A DNA stretch of 64,000 nucleotides, from the NCBI GenBank assembly GCA_039621445.1, contig CP154956.1:61812362-61876361 (forward strand). The letters run 5' to 3'. Both the position numbers and the translations under genes were made by a program. Numbering within the stretch: position 1 is the stretch's first letter; each line of letters begins with the position of its first letter. The notes below the pieces were generated by a model. The model made no database searches, was not told the origin of the DNA, and saw nothing but the letters and a program-made list of their open reading frames with translations. This DNA comes from Euglena gracilis (taxonomy: Eukaryota; Euglenida; Euglenophyceae; Euglenales). Shown one piece after another: positions 11,201 to 20,500 of the stretch.

Positions 11201-14200
11201 TCCAAAAAAAATGGGTCCAACAGAGGAGAAAAAAGGCATCAAAAAAATGCCATACCGTGTCGGGGTCATCAAAAGTCTTTGCTGTGATGTTGACCAAGGA
11301 CTTCAAACACTCCTCATCACGTTCTGCAGGTCACAAAAGAAATCACATGCAAAAGAGAAAGCACACCTTCAATGATCTCACAAACAGCATCGTGGTTCTT
11401 CAATGCTGTCAGCCAGAAATCTGGGACGCCTTTAGCATCTGCAAGCAACAGAACGGGAGAAGATTATGGCACCAAGGTCACCTCCCCACCTAAAAATGAC
11501 AATCCAGACATGGTTCGGACAGGGATTTTCATTGGGCAATGGGTTGCATGGGCAGTGGTATTACTATTGGGGGGTCGGCACGCCGTGGCGAGGGGTCCGG
11601 CTAGGGGGGGGGGGGGGGGGGGGTTTTGGCGTGGGGAGGGGGTCCCGGATGGGGGGGGGAGGGGTGCGCGGGGGTTTTCCAAGAAAATTTTCTTTGGCGG
11701 GCCTGACATGGCGTGGCGAGGGGGTCTGAAAATGAAAAGGGGGGGGAGGGGGGGGAAAATGGCGTGGCGAGGGGGTCGGTGAGGGGGGGGGGAGGGGTGT
11801 GCCGACCCCCCATTCGTGTCATTGCCATATAGGTGGTGAACAAGAGACGTGTTGCAAAAACTGGCTCCTACACTAGACATTTACCCCCCCCCCCACACTT
11901 GACCAGTGTGGGCTCGGCGCCGGGTGTATTTTGGGACACATATTGGCATAAAGGAGGTCCCCCAAAACCCCCCCAAAAACCGCATTTTTTCACACGTCCC
12001 CAATTCTCACAATTTTCTCAAAGCTTTGATTCTCGTAGGTTTTTGAAGCAAAAAATGCCAGGGAAATGCAAAAAAATTCCAAGAGAAAAAATGTCAAAAA
12101 CCAAAATCTGGTGCAATTTTTTTGACTTCGCACTTTTTCACCACTCCTAAAAACTACTGACACTTAAACCTGAAGTTTTTGACATTTTTTTTCATGAAAA
12201 TGATGTTTGCGAAAAATAGTCAGGCCTCACGGCCACTGATGGGGGGTCCAGTGGCCTTCGGCCACCGCAGCGGGGGGGAGGGGCAGCCCCCCCCCCGCAC
12301 CCCCCCATTATCACTACCCATTGTTGCAAAAAACGGAAGCCCAGACTAGACATTTACCTACACCCCCCACCCCCCCCACTTGTCTAGAGTAGGAGCCAGT
12401 TTTTGCAATATGTGGAACGAGACGGTCTGGACACCCCTTGCAGGGGGTGTCCAACCCTGATAAAACCTCAAATACGTACATTATAAATTCCTTAAAAAAA
12501 ATCAGTTTGGGAAAATTTTCTTTCGAAATTTGAGTTGAAAATGAAGTTGCAAAAAGTTGCAAAAAAATCTTGGCAAAAACAAGCCAACCTGAGGGGAAAA
12601 AAATTTTTTGTGCATTTCTGGAACATTGTCCGGAAAAATGGGGTTTTCGACTGTTTAACTTTGGACCTCGGTCAATGCCAGGATGCTGGAAAAAAGACGA
12701 CATAAAAATAACAAATGCCTCAAAGAACCTAAAAAGGAACCTTCAAAAACACCTTTACAAGCTTTAAAACAACAACAACAACACACACACAACACACCTG
12801 AAACTTCTTGGTTTGCATCTTCGGGTTCTTTGAAATCTTCCCCCTGACCTTTTGTGACTTCCTCTTGAGTCGGTTCTCTTTGGCCACTTAGGATTTCAGC
12901 TCGCTGAGAAATGGAAACAACACAGATTGACTGATGAAAGTCCATGAATGTGGATTTGCAACACCGTGAACACCAGCGCCTGCCCTGTATTTCATGGACT
13001 TGAACACCCCCCAAAGCATCCTGTATTTCGTGAATTGGCTTTCACGAAACACAGCTCTGAAGTGCATGACTGGAATAGCCAATTCCTATCCACCCCAGCT
13101 GGTGCCAACCCAACCAGTGTCCGTTGACGTTCAAATGCCTTCAGTGGACAGGTAGAGGGATCAGGGGGGTGGGCAGTCGAGTTTGGGTCCCAAACCCCCC
13201 TCCCCCCTTTGTCTGGTTGAGTTTGGAGCTCGACAGGGGGTCTGCGAGTCCAGACCCCCGACCCCTCCCCCCCCCTCGAACTCGACCAGTCCGGTTGAGT
13301 TGCGAACCCCCCCTGTGACCCCCCCCCCCCCGGAGTGCCAAACGGTAGACTGGGGGGGGGGGGTAGTGGGTAGTCGGCCGACTAGTCGGCCGACCAATTG
13401 GGTAGTCGGCCGACTAATTGGTCGGCCGACTAGTCGGCGGACCAATTGGGTAGTCGGCCGACTAGTCGGCCGACTACCCACTCTAATGTACTAACGGGTC
13501 AAAACCGCCGACTTTTAAGCCCCCCCCCTGGGAAAAATTTTTTGTCTAAATCACCTCAACACCAGTCAAAACCCACCCAAATGGCTCCAGAACCCCCCAA
13601 TCGGGGGTGAATATGCAAAAAAATTGGGGGGAAATGTCCATTTTGGGCCACTTTTGACAAAAGTACACCTCTCCCCATTGAATTTTCAATATAAGTCAAA
13701 ATTTGCACAAAAAAAGGGTCTTACCCCTCCAAGTCTATTGCCAACATAGAAGGGATTTGTTGATTGGGGGGGGGGGGTGCGGGGGGGGCGGAGCCCCCCC
13801 CGCCTATGCCAAAGTAAGCCACAAAAACGACTTAGCCCCCGAGTATGTTGCCAACACAGAAGGGATTTTGTTATTTGAGGGGGGGGTGCGGGGGGGGCGG
13901 AGCCCCCCCCGCCTATGCCAAAGTGAGCCACAAAAACTAACTTAGCCCCCGTATATGTTGCCAACACAGAAGGGATTTTGTTATTTGAGGGCGGGGTGCG
14001 GGGGGGGGCGGAGCCCCCCCCGCCTATGCCAAAGTGAGCCACAAAAACGACTTAGCCCCCGAGTATGTTGCCAACACAGAAGGGATTTTGTTATTTGAGT
14101 CTCGGATTGGGGTGGAGGGGGGAGTTTTCTGCCTCTCGTGATGCAGAACGCAGATTGCAGATTGCATTTCTAAAGGATTTTAATGTAATCCCTGTTTCAT

Positions 14201-17200
14201 CATTGGTTTTTTACCCCTCCGGACCCCCATCAAGGGCCCACCGACCCCCCACTGACCAAAGATTTCCATCTGGGGGTGTTTATTTAGGCGTAAGACACTT
14301 ATTTGGACCCATCCGGACCATTTCCGGGTGATTTGGGCCCGCCACAGACCATTTTTATGACCGCCGACTAGCCACCGACTTTGTTCATGGGGGGGGGGCT
14401 TAAAAGTCGGCGGTTTTGACCCGTTAGTACATTAGAGTGGGTAGTCGGCCGACTAGTTGGCCGACTACCAACTACCCCCCCCCCTGTCTCGCCGACTAGC
14501 TACCGACTAGGCCTAGTCGGTGGACCAATTGGGTAGTCGGCCGACTAGTCGGCCGACTACCCACTACCCCCCCCCCCCAGTCTACCGCCTTGCGCCCCCC
14601 CCCGGCCTGGGCTCCCGGGATCCACGATGACTTATCATAGAAGAACCAGATCCATCTTTCCCAGTGCGACGATCCCGGAGTTCGGGCCGACCTCCAATGA
14701 TCCGCATTCCCCAGCCCAAAATAACAAAACCCTTTGTGTGTGCAAGGCAAGGATGGCTATGGGCAGACATTGGGGGTGTACGGGTCGCGGGCGGGGTCGC
14801 GGGGGGGTCGCGGGGGGAATGTGGCAGTTTTGACGGGTCACGTGTGACCAATGTGACCTCACATACAACGTCACATGTCACCTATTTTTAGAACTTTTGG
14901 ATCCAAAAATAGATCCAATTAGGAATTTATCAGCAATTTTGATTCCTAATTCGGCTGCCAATTCCTAATTAGGTGCCATTTTTTGGTTCCCACTGGGATG
15001 CGGAAACCCTCCATGTGTGGGTCGCGGGGGGGTCGCGGGGGGTCGCGGGGGGTACACCCACAAAACTTTTTTGGGTGTCCACAGATGAACCACAATTTCC
15101 CTTTTGGTACCACAAAAAAAGCAAAGTTTTTGGTGGCCACAAAATTTTTTTACATCCACAAAACTTGATTGAGAATCAATTAAAAAACTCAAACACTTTT
15201 ACAACTGAAAGTGGATTGATCTTTAGACACTTCAGACACCAAAACGGCACTCTGGGAAGGCGGACACTTTGGGGGGGGGTTAAATTTTGGGTACTTGTCT
15301 GTTATCGTACGACGGACCCCTTTTTGGTTATGGTACGACACCCTTTTTTTTGGGTTATTTCGGGTTAATTTAAGGAATAGGGTTAGGTGCGCACATGCAC
15401 GTTTGCGCTACATGGCCACGTTGCGCAACATGCATGTGCGCACCTAACCCTATTCCTTTAAATAACCCTAAAAATAAGTGTCGTACCATAACCAAAAGGG
15501 GGGGGTCCGTCGTACGATAACAGACAAGTACCAAATTTTGGCCTGCGGCACCTTTGGCACCGAAATAAAATAACAGCCACTTTGAGGGGGGTAAACCAAA
15601 ATTTGCAAAAAAAAATTGACCAGGAAAGTTCAAACAATCTTAGATATTTTTCCAAGAGGGTTGAAACTTTTGTCGACTTCCTTTCGATATTGGAAAGGGA
15701 TTTGATTTTTCTTTGGAGAAGGGGAGCCTCCAGATGAGCTTGAACAGGAACCTCGTGGGGTCTCAGAGACTGCATGCCATTTTTGGTATAAAAAAAAACA
15801 AAGGGAAAACAATTCGGCTTTTTTTAAAATTTTCTTGATCACAAGGGTGAACTTGAAATGGCTCAAAGTGATTCAAAAAATCGTTTTGGTCGAAATTATT
15901 CACCAATATTCACAAGTTTTCATAAATTTTCTCGGCAATTCAAGAAAAAGATTCTGAGAAAACAAAAAGCCCCACACCCCAAACCTGCTAAAAAAAAAGT
16001 CCCCAAAAAGGAAGGCAAAGTCCCGATATAATATACAATGGCCCCCCAAAAAGTGAAATATGAGCTGAATATGCGAAATATGCGCAACATGGGGGCGGAC
16101 GGACGGACGGACGGACGGCTGGTGAAAAAAGCGAAGGTCCGGACGGACGGCTGACCTTGTGGGCTTGGTCCAGACGGCTGAAGAAAATGCACTTGGTCCA
16201 GCTAGCCGGCTGGCCGGCTGGCCGGCTGGCCGGCTAGCCGGCCGGGTCTTTGGAAGCGCAGGCGTCTCAGTGCACGCGACTCTGGGCGGATATATACCAA
16301 TTTTGCCATGGCCGGTGTGGATGCGCTTTTTTGGTCCGGCCGGCTGGCAAGACAGACATTGGTCCGGCTTGACGGACGGCTGGCGAAAAAATGCTTCGTC
16401 CGGACGGACGGCTGGGCGTCCAGCATTGGTCCGGCTGAAGAGGTCCGGACGGCTCGGACGGCTAGCCGGCCAGCCGCCCCCCATACATCCACACATTTCC
16501 CCCCGGATTGTTTCATCTGTAGGAGGTTGGGCCGACCAACATCCAGGATTGCCATTGCCCGCCCAGGGCCTTTCATCCGCCCGGGGCCTTTCCCAGTGAC
16601 GTTTGATGACTTTTCATGTGAGACAGGGCACAAACCAGGGACCCCTGCCAGGTTTTGTGAAGTGCTGAGCTCTCAAGAAACAATGCCTCTGCCAGACCCA
16701 CATCCACATTGTGTCACATTTTGTGTGGGCCGATAAACAAAAAAAAACAGAATAATTTTCAATTTTTCATCCTTGAAAATATACATGTGCATATATAGAT
16801 AACCATGCGCGCCGGCACACACACACACACAGAATAGGAAAAAAATAATATAAAGAAACAGAATAGGATAAATAAAAGTTGAATATTTCAAGATATTTTC
16901 AATTCATTTTTCACAACAACCCCTTGAAACCATGTTTGGGATGATTTGAGAAATTATCCACGCCTTGACAAAAATTGGTCCATAAAGAGCCTCGTACTTC
17001 TTCTCCAACGCCTTGTGTTCCTCCATGTACTTGTTGTGCAGGTCATTCATGGTCGTCTGGACAATAGGTGATGTTGGTCAGGTGGGTGGGGAGTTTCCCA
17101 AACCTGCATTCCCTGCAACGCTCTGACACGGCCTTGGACCACAGCATCAAGACTGGCGACAAATTTTTCTGCATAATCGGGATCAATCAACCGGCGCAAT

Positions 17201-17378
17201 TCGTTTTTGACATCAACTGAAAAGAAAAGTCACAGGAGGTCTCGTTTTTTCAATGACACATACTATCTGGACCATCCTCATGATCATCCATATCATCGTC
17301 ATCACTTTCGACCTGCTGCTTCTTGCGGCTTTAGAAAGACAGTTTGGTGCAATGAATCGGACGGAACAACCTGGGCAT
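5123..17378 (-). CDS. NAP1: Nucleosome assembly protein 1 (NAP1) family histone chaperone, N-terminal and central part
   Basis: Eight - strand exons (17371-17378, 17264-17328, 17104-17216, 16964-17056, 12798-12903, 11367-11438, 11256-11323, 5123-5235) join in phase into 638 nt. They encode an acidic start ([19 protein letters not shown]), then the NAP dimerisation helix ([13 protein letters not shown] ... [17 protein letters not shown]), [29 protein letters not shown], and the core strand region [20 protein letters not shown]. These match NAP1 family landmarks in order. NAP1 proteins bind H2A-H2B and H3-H4 and act in chromatin assembly and nuclear import. The C-terminal third (the segment with the SFFNFF-type motif and acidic tail) was not found below 5123; it may lie left of the window, be too diverged, or be lost. 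Introns are 42, 47, 47, 4060, 1359, 43 and 6020 bp. Confidence 0.9.
6275..7165. pseudogene. Coding-like segments, strand ambiguous, in the NAP1 6-kb intron
   Basis: On the - strand, 6275-6445 reads [20 protein letters not shown] and [18 protein letters not shown] to a stop, and about 6800-6865 follows a strong CCGGTTTCAG acceptor ([20 protein letters not shown]). On the + strand, about 7030-7164 has a GTTGTCCAG acceptor and GAG/GTATCC donor ([20 protein letters not shown]), and 6545-6650 is also open. The two strands cannot both be coding. A transposon remnant inside the NAP1 intron is the simplest reading. Confidence 0.35.
6735..6800 (+). repeat. TTCGTACTTA decamer tandem repeat, array 1
   Basis: About six near-perfect copies of TTCGTACTTA in direct tandem. 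The same decamer recurs at 7263-7385. Confidence 0.9.
7263..7390 (+). repeat. TTCGTACTTA decamer tandem repeat, array 2
   Basis: Two blocks of TTCGTACTTA units in the same orientation as at 6735. The right flank ends TTCGTGTACGAATCAGTGGG, an imperfect inverted copy of the left array's flank (CCCACCGATTCGTAC), suggesting that 6690-7410 is one unit. Confidence 0.8.
7410..8090. other. G/C-run DNA, no gene seen
   Basis: Repeats of 'CCCCCC(A)AATA' and 'GGGGGGATTATTT' type and homopolymer G/C tracts. No splice-bounded coding segment. Confidence 0.5.
8090..8155 (+). other. tRNA-like 3' half with Pol III B box
   Basis: GGTTCGATTCC at 8132-8142 is a perfect Pol III B box, preceded by TTTGCA, which resembles an Ala(TGC) anticodon loop. 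The anticodon and T stems do not pair well and no A box is seen upstream. It is best read as a tRNA-derived SINE fragment, not a functional tRNA. Confidence 0.45.
8883..9044 (+). repeat. 32-bp tandem array, left part
   Basis: Five copies of a 32-bp unit, CACGTTTTCAGTGACGGCAT followed by TTGTGGCAATGA, with single-base variants (TCTGTGG, AAGGACAC, AATGAGGG). Confidence 0.9.
9200..9892 (-). CDS. Unrecognised protein encoded within the TIR element
   Basis: The - strand is open from 9946 to 9200. The first credible Met is at 9892-9890 ([17 protein letters not shown]), because the sequence just upstream is a long pyrimidine tract ending CCCGCAG, i.e. a 3' splice site. The protein (about 230 aa) has a globular composition, with [57 protein letters not shown] and an Arg/Glu-rich [27 protein letters not shown] resembles an N-terminal helical DNA-binding segment of tyrosine recombinases, but no catalytic residues are seen, so this is only a thought. 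It lies sense-strand in the NAP1 6-kb intron. The + strand frames over it are shadows. Confidence 0.6.
   Translation of the reverse strand: MAKRTANFVNGLLPPPPRTELFLAALAVYQQDAKKPKVDPLHGTLLAQGNTKKKSGTLGAELAAVANCLEFAKLCQHRQACYPELDAFFVAWTGWELEPSLLFDEASVIEQCVAQREQQSGTLFVSGNRSATSFQTYVNAVARAFRKTTTEGVGLPSSERQFLQFNEIFSRSLERERARKAVSTAVRPPADVLQPEELDQLLKGVNWSNAYDLWRPPKYGSFLCKACRVP
9941..10090 (+). repeat. 32-bp tandem array, right part
   Basis: Four and a half copies of the same 32-bp unit and same orientation as at 8883-9044, with the same alternation of ATTTGTGGCAATG and ATCTGTGGCAAGG variants. Confidence 0.9.
10197..10308. repeat. Perfect inverted repeat, 44-bp arms
   Basis: Arms 10197-10240 (ACAAATTGTGGCTGAGCCCA and on, to CGTGTTCA) and 10265-10308 are exact reverse complements. 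The 24-nt spacer itself contains GGGGCCCCCTTCGGGGGCCC. It abuts the TIR element at 8835-10200. Confidence 0.9.
10773..11010 (-). mobile_element. SINE/MITE-like 'AAGGACCGCCCT' family copy
   Basis: It begins AGGGCGGTCCTTAACG and contains CCATCGCCCATCCACCCAAA and GTTCGATCCCCG (a Pol III B box-like word). This is the reverse orientation of copies at 45.6, 57.0 and other positions. Confidence 0.7.
11256..11323 (-). CDS. NAP1: NAP1 exon 7
   Basis: TTTTGTGACCTGCAG precedes it and ACG/GTATGG follows. It encodes [20 protein letters not shown], matching the NAP1 segment between the FWLT motif and the core beta strands. Phase 1 to 0. Confidence 0.9.
11367..11438 (-). CDS. NAP1: NAP1 exon 6
   Basis: CTGTTGCTTGCAG precedes it and GAAG/GTGTGC follows. 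It encodes [20 protein letters not shown], the hallmark G-I/V-P-x-F-W-L-T motif of the family. Phase 1 to 1, then a 43-bp intron. Confidence 0.95.
11570..11815. repeat. GGCGTGGCGAGGGG repeat with long G runs
   Basis: Repeats of GGCGTGGCGAGGGGGTC between G runs of up to 18. It bridges the stretch between NAP1 exons 5 and 6. Confidence 0.7.
11846..12412. mobile_element. Small inverted-repeat element
   Basis: TTGCAAAAACTGGCTCCTAC near 11853 recurs as its reverse complement near 12389-12408 (GTAGGAGCCAGTTTTTGCAA). Another partial copy (TTGCAAAAAACGG...CTAGACATTTACC) is internal at about 12324. It looks like a foldback or MITE insertion of about 560 bp. Confidence 0.55.
12798..12903 (-). CDS. NAP1: NAP1 exon 5
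   Basis: TTTCCATTTCTCAG precedes it and CAG/GTGTGT follows. It encodes [20 protein letters not shown] and an acidic linker, phase 0 to 1. An (AC)n microsatellite follows directly in the intron. Confidence 0.85.
13343..14587 (+). mobile_element. Palindrome-capped TIR element T1
   Basis: It begins CGGTAGACTGGGG and ends CCCCAGTCTACCG. Both ends carry GTAGTCGGCCGACTAGTCGG-type nested palindromes, and a further inverted pair, AGTCGGCGGTTTTGACCCG, lies inside. The interior has four direct copies of a roughly 118-bp module (GGGATTTTGTTATTTGAGGG ... GCCAAAGTGAGCCACAAAAA) and then a unique arm with ATGTAATCCCTGTTTC. No ORF of note. A sister copy in opposite orientation is at 23211-24462. Confidence 0.8.
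15280..15545. mobile_element. Foldback element with about 105-bp arms
   Basis: The left arm (AAATTTTGGGTACTTGTCTG, then TTATCGTACGACGGACC, to AATAGGGTTAGGTGCGCACA) is matched by its near-perfect reverse complement ending ACAGACAAGTACCAAATTTT. The centre is a short CATGCACGTTTGCGC/GCGCAACATGCATG segment. A typical MITE-like foldback with no coding capacity. Confidence 0.8.
16090..16480. repeat. GGAC / GGCTGGCC low-complexity tract
   Basis: (GGAC)n at 16095-16120, (GGCTGGCC)n at 16200-16245 and interspersed GGTCCGGACGGACGGCTGG words in both orientations. The long frames on both strands are by-products of this tract. Confidence 0.8.
16964..17056 (-). CDS. NAP1: NAP1 exon 4, with GC-AG intron donor
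   Basis: CTATTGTCCAG precedes 31 codons ([20 protein letters not shown], then ALYGPIFVK). To join RAEILSG in frame as in other NAP1 proteins, the donor must be AAG/GCGTGG, a GC donor. A GT donor three codons upstream would delete VK at a conserved spot. Confidence 0.85.
17104..17216 (-). CDS. NAP1: NAP1 exon 3
   Basis: TTTTCTTTTCAG precedes it and CAG/GTTTGG follows. It encodes [20 protein letters not shown] and then [16 protein letters not shown], the first part of the long NAP dimerisation helix. Phase 1 to 0. Confidence 0.9.
17264..17328 (-). CDS. NAP1: NAP1 exon 2 (acidic N-terminus)
   Basis: The acceptor is TTTCTAAAG and the donor ATA/GTATGT. It encodes [18 protein letters not shown], an acidic stretch typical of NAP1 N-termini. 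Phase 2 to 1. Confidence 0.8.
17371..17378 (-). CDS. NAP1: NAP1 exon 1 (start codon)
   Basis: An ATG at 17378-17376 is followed by CCC-AG and a GTTGTT donor, leaving phase 2, which fits the single leading base of exon 2. The intron to exon 2 is only 42 bp, in line with other small introns of this gene. The start is inferred from phase and spacing only. Confidence 0.6.
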
Positions 17379-17441
17379 TTTTACTGGTAGTGGTCCTTCC
17401 TAATACTTCCGTAAAGAAACACCCTTCAGCTTCCTTCTCAG

Positions 17442-17525
17442 AGAATGGGGTTGGCAGAAGATTACATTGAACTTGAGAAAAGGTGCAGGTCTTTAGAGAA
17501 GCAGCTTGATGTCAGAAATGCAGAG
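17442..17525 (+). CDS. Coiled-coil gene exon (17442)
   Basis: A pyrimidine-rich tract ending TTCTCAG precedes it and GAG/GTGTGG follows. The frame is AGA-ATG-GGG and on, through YIELEKRCRSLEKQL, phase 0 to 0. ATG 17445 may be the true start or an internal Met. The NAP1 start codon lies on the opposite strand only about 66 bp to the left. Confidence 0.8.
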
Positions 17526-20500
17526 GTGTGGCTTGTTATCCACACCAGTATGCGCACGATACGTTGCTTCCTCACAAAGAAATTTTCACGAGATTCCATT
17601 TGGGGGAGGAGGTCCTTGTTCACTGGGAATTGTGAAATTCCAAAGTTGATCTTCTCCCCCCATTCTTCAATGTTTCTTGATGGGTATACACCAAGAATTT
17701 GCAGGGTTGGGTGTTCATCGATAGTTCGGTGCCCCAAAAGTCAAACTTTTGAACTTGAAAGTCGCACAGTTGAAGGAGTCCATGAATTCTTTAATCTTCA
17801 TAGGGTCGCTGGATGGAGGATGGATGGAGGATGGAGGTTGAAACCCATTGTTGACGACACCTCCCGTAAGTGTCCATATCGGAATTTTTTTTCAGTAGCC
17901 AATGGATTTTCCTTTTGAAATTTGGGCCCTCTCCCGTGAATGACACCCTGGGGCGTTTGGGAGGGTTAGGGTTATGGGGGGGTCTGTGCAGTTGCAGCAA
18001 TCCAAATCTTTTTCTTCACTTCTATCTAATAAATTGAATTGGTGAGTTTGCACAAGGCGGGCACAAGGGCACAAGTTTCATCAGCTTTGGTGGAATGCGT
18101 TCCCACTTGTTGCACACTACAATAATCACCAAAACGTCAAGGAGTTCCCACTCCTCGCCCCTTTGTGTGTTCTCAACAGCTGAAAGGCGCGGAACAAGAG
18201 CGCAAGGTCTTGGGTGAGCTTGCAACAGTGAATTCATTAACAGTTCGCAAGTTTGAGCTTGAAAGGGACTATAATCGATCGGTGCTTCCAGAGGACTCTA
18301 TGGGTGTGAGCCACTGCAATTCAAAATGTTTTAAAGCGATCATCAGATTGATCCACTACAATCCAGGTTCTTTGAATTTCCCATTTTCTTCATTCTTAGA
18401 TAAGATTTGTCGGCTGGAAAATATGTTGAAGTTGGAGAAGCACAAGACGGAGCAATCACAAAAAGAGCAGAAGGTTCAGTCCTTGACAATTTCAAAACAA
18501 GAGAAAGAAATTGAACGTCTCAATGCCGAATTGGAGTTGATTAAGAAAGAAACAGTATGTTTCCCTGAGTCATTCAAGAGACCCTTCCACACCATTTATT
18601 TTTTAAGCCCCCCCCCCCACGCCGGTCCCATGCCGAGCCCACCTTGTTCAAGAAAAATATTTTTCTCTCAAAGTCAGCCTAAGGTCTGCCAAAAATTCCA
18701 ATTTTCTGTGGCTAGGCACAGCGGGGGGAGGGCTGAGGGGGGGCGAGCGGCCGCGCAGGGGGGAGAGGGGGGGAGGGGGGTCCGAAACCGCCAGGTGAGT
18801 TTTTTGCTAGGCACAGTAGGGGGGGGGGCGGAAGGGGTGCGGGTGGCTGGCTGCGTAGGGGTTGCGGGGGGGGGGGGAAGGGGGGGGTCCCGGACCACCC
18901 CCCCGAGCGGCGCCCCTGGCCCCCAATGGGGGTGAACCACCACGAACCCCCCCACTGCGACCCACACATGGGGCCTCGAGCGAGAAATTGGTGATGGACT
19001 TTTTGGTGGTCGCTAGCGACTAGTCGCTAGCGACCATTTTCTAGCGACTAGTCGCTAGCGACCATTGGTGATAAGGCTGGTCGCTAGCGACTAGTCGCTA
19101 GCGACCACCAATTTTAAGTCCACCCCCCCTCTAAAAAAGTTTTTAAGCCCCCCCCCTCCAAAAAAAATTCATTCAAATATGAAGGAAAATGACTCGAAAC
19201 CCACCCAAATGCCTTCAGAAACCCCCATTCGGGGGTCCATCTGCAAAAAAATTTGGGTAATATCTTCTTTTTGCGCCAGTTCTGTGAAACTTGTCTTTGT
19301 CCAGGAGTTAAGGAGCACGATTCGGCCTTCCTTGCCTTGCACACACAAGGGGATTTTGTTATTTTGGGCGGGGGGGGTCCGGGGGGGGCGGCAGCCCCCC
19401 CCCCCCCCGGAGGAGGCCGTAGGCCGACTAAGTTCCCATATCGGGGTTCCTTCAGGAGCGCGATTTTGCCCTCCTTATTTTGCCGCCTGGCCCTGGGTCG
19501 GTTACCCCCCGGAGGGGATTTTGTTATTGGGGGGCGGGGGGGGGGTGTGGGGGGGGGGGGGGGGGGGGGGGGGGGGGGCGTCGCCCCCCCCCCCCGCTAG
19601 ACGACCAAGGGCGCCGAAGGCGCCTTAGGACTGTTTTGTTTACGGTGCGCGTGGCATTACATGCGCCCCTGGCCCTGGGTCGGTTACCCCCCGGAGGGGA
19701 TTTTGTTATTGGAGGGCGGGGGGGGGGTGCGGGGGGGGGCGGCAGCCCCCCCGCTAGACGACCAAGGGCGCCGAAGGCGCCTTCGGACTGTTTTGTTTAC
19801 GGTGCGCGTGGCATTACATGCGCGCCTGGCCCTGGGTCGGTTACCCCCCGGAGGGGATTTTGTTATTGGAGGGCGGGGGGGGGGGGCGGGGGGGGGGGGG
19901 GCGGCCGCCCCCCCCCCGCTAGACGACCAAGGGCGCCGAAGGCGCCTTAGGACTGTTTTGTTTACGGTGCGCGTAGGCTGACTAAGTTCGCATATCGGGG
20001 TTCCTTCGGGAGCACGATTTGGCCCTCCTACTACGGCCTCCTCCGTGGGGGGGGGGTGTCGCCCCCCCCCCCCGGACCCCCATCCGTCCAACTGAACTCC
20101 TGGACAAAGACAACTTTCACAGAACTGGCGCAAAAAGAAGATATTACCCAAATTTTTTTGCAAATGGACCCCGAATTGGGGTTTCTGAAGGCATTTGGGT
20201 GGGTTTCGAGTCGTTTTCCTTCATATTTGAATGAAAAAATTTTGGAGGGGGGGGCTTAAAAAATTTTTAGAGGGGGGGGTGGACTTAAAATTGGTGGTCG
20301 GGCCGACTAGTCGGCCCGACCACCAATGGTCGCTAGGCCATCACCAACAGTCGCTAGCGACTAGTCGCTAGCGACCACCAAAAAATCCATCACCAATTTC
20401 CCGCAATGAGCCCACACATGGAGTGTTTCCGCATCCCAATGGGAGATCCCCATTGGAGATCAGGTGGTAACTTTTGGTTTTGAACCCCCCTCCCCCCTAG

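Noticed and set aside
15900-16496. 198-codon - strand ORF rich in SRPAVRP-like words
   Set aside because: It is a product of GGAC and GGCTGGCC low-complexity DNA.
19480-19981. Gly-rich + strand ORFs of 100-156 codons
   Set aside because: They are translations of G runs in the T4 modules.
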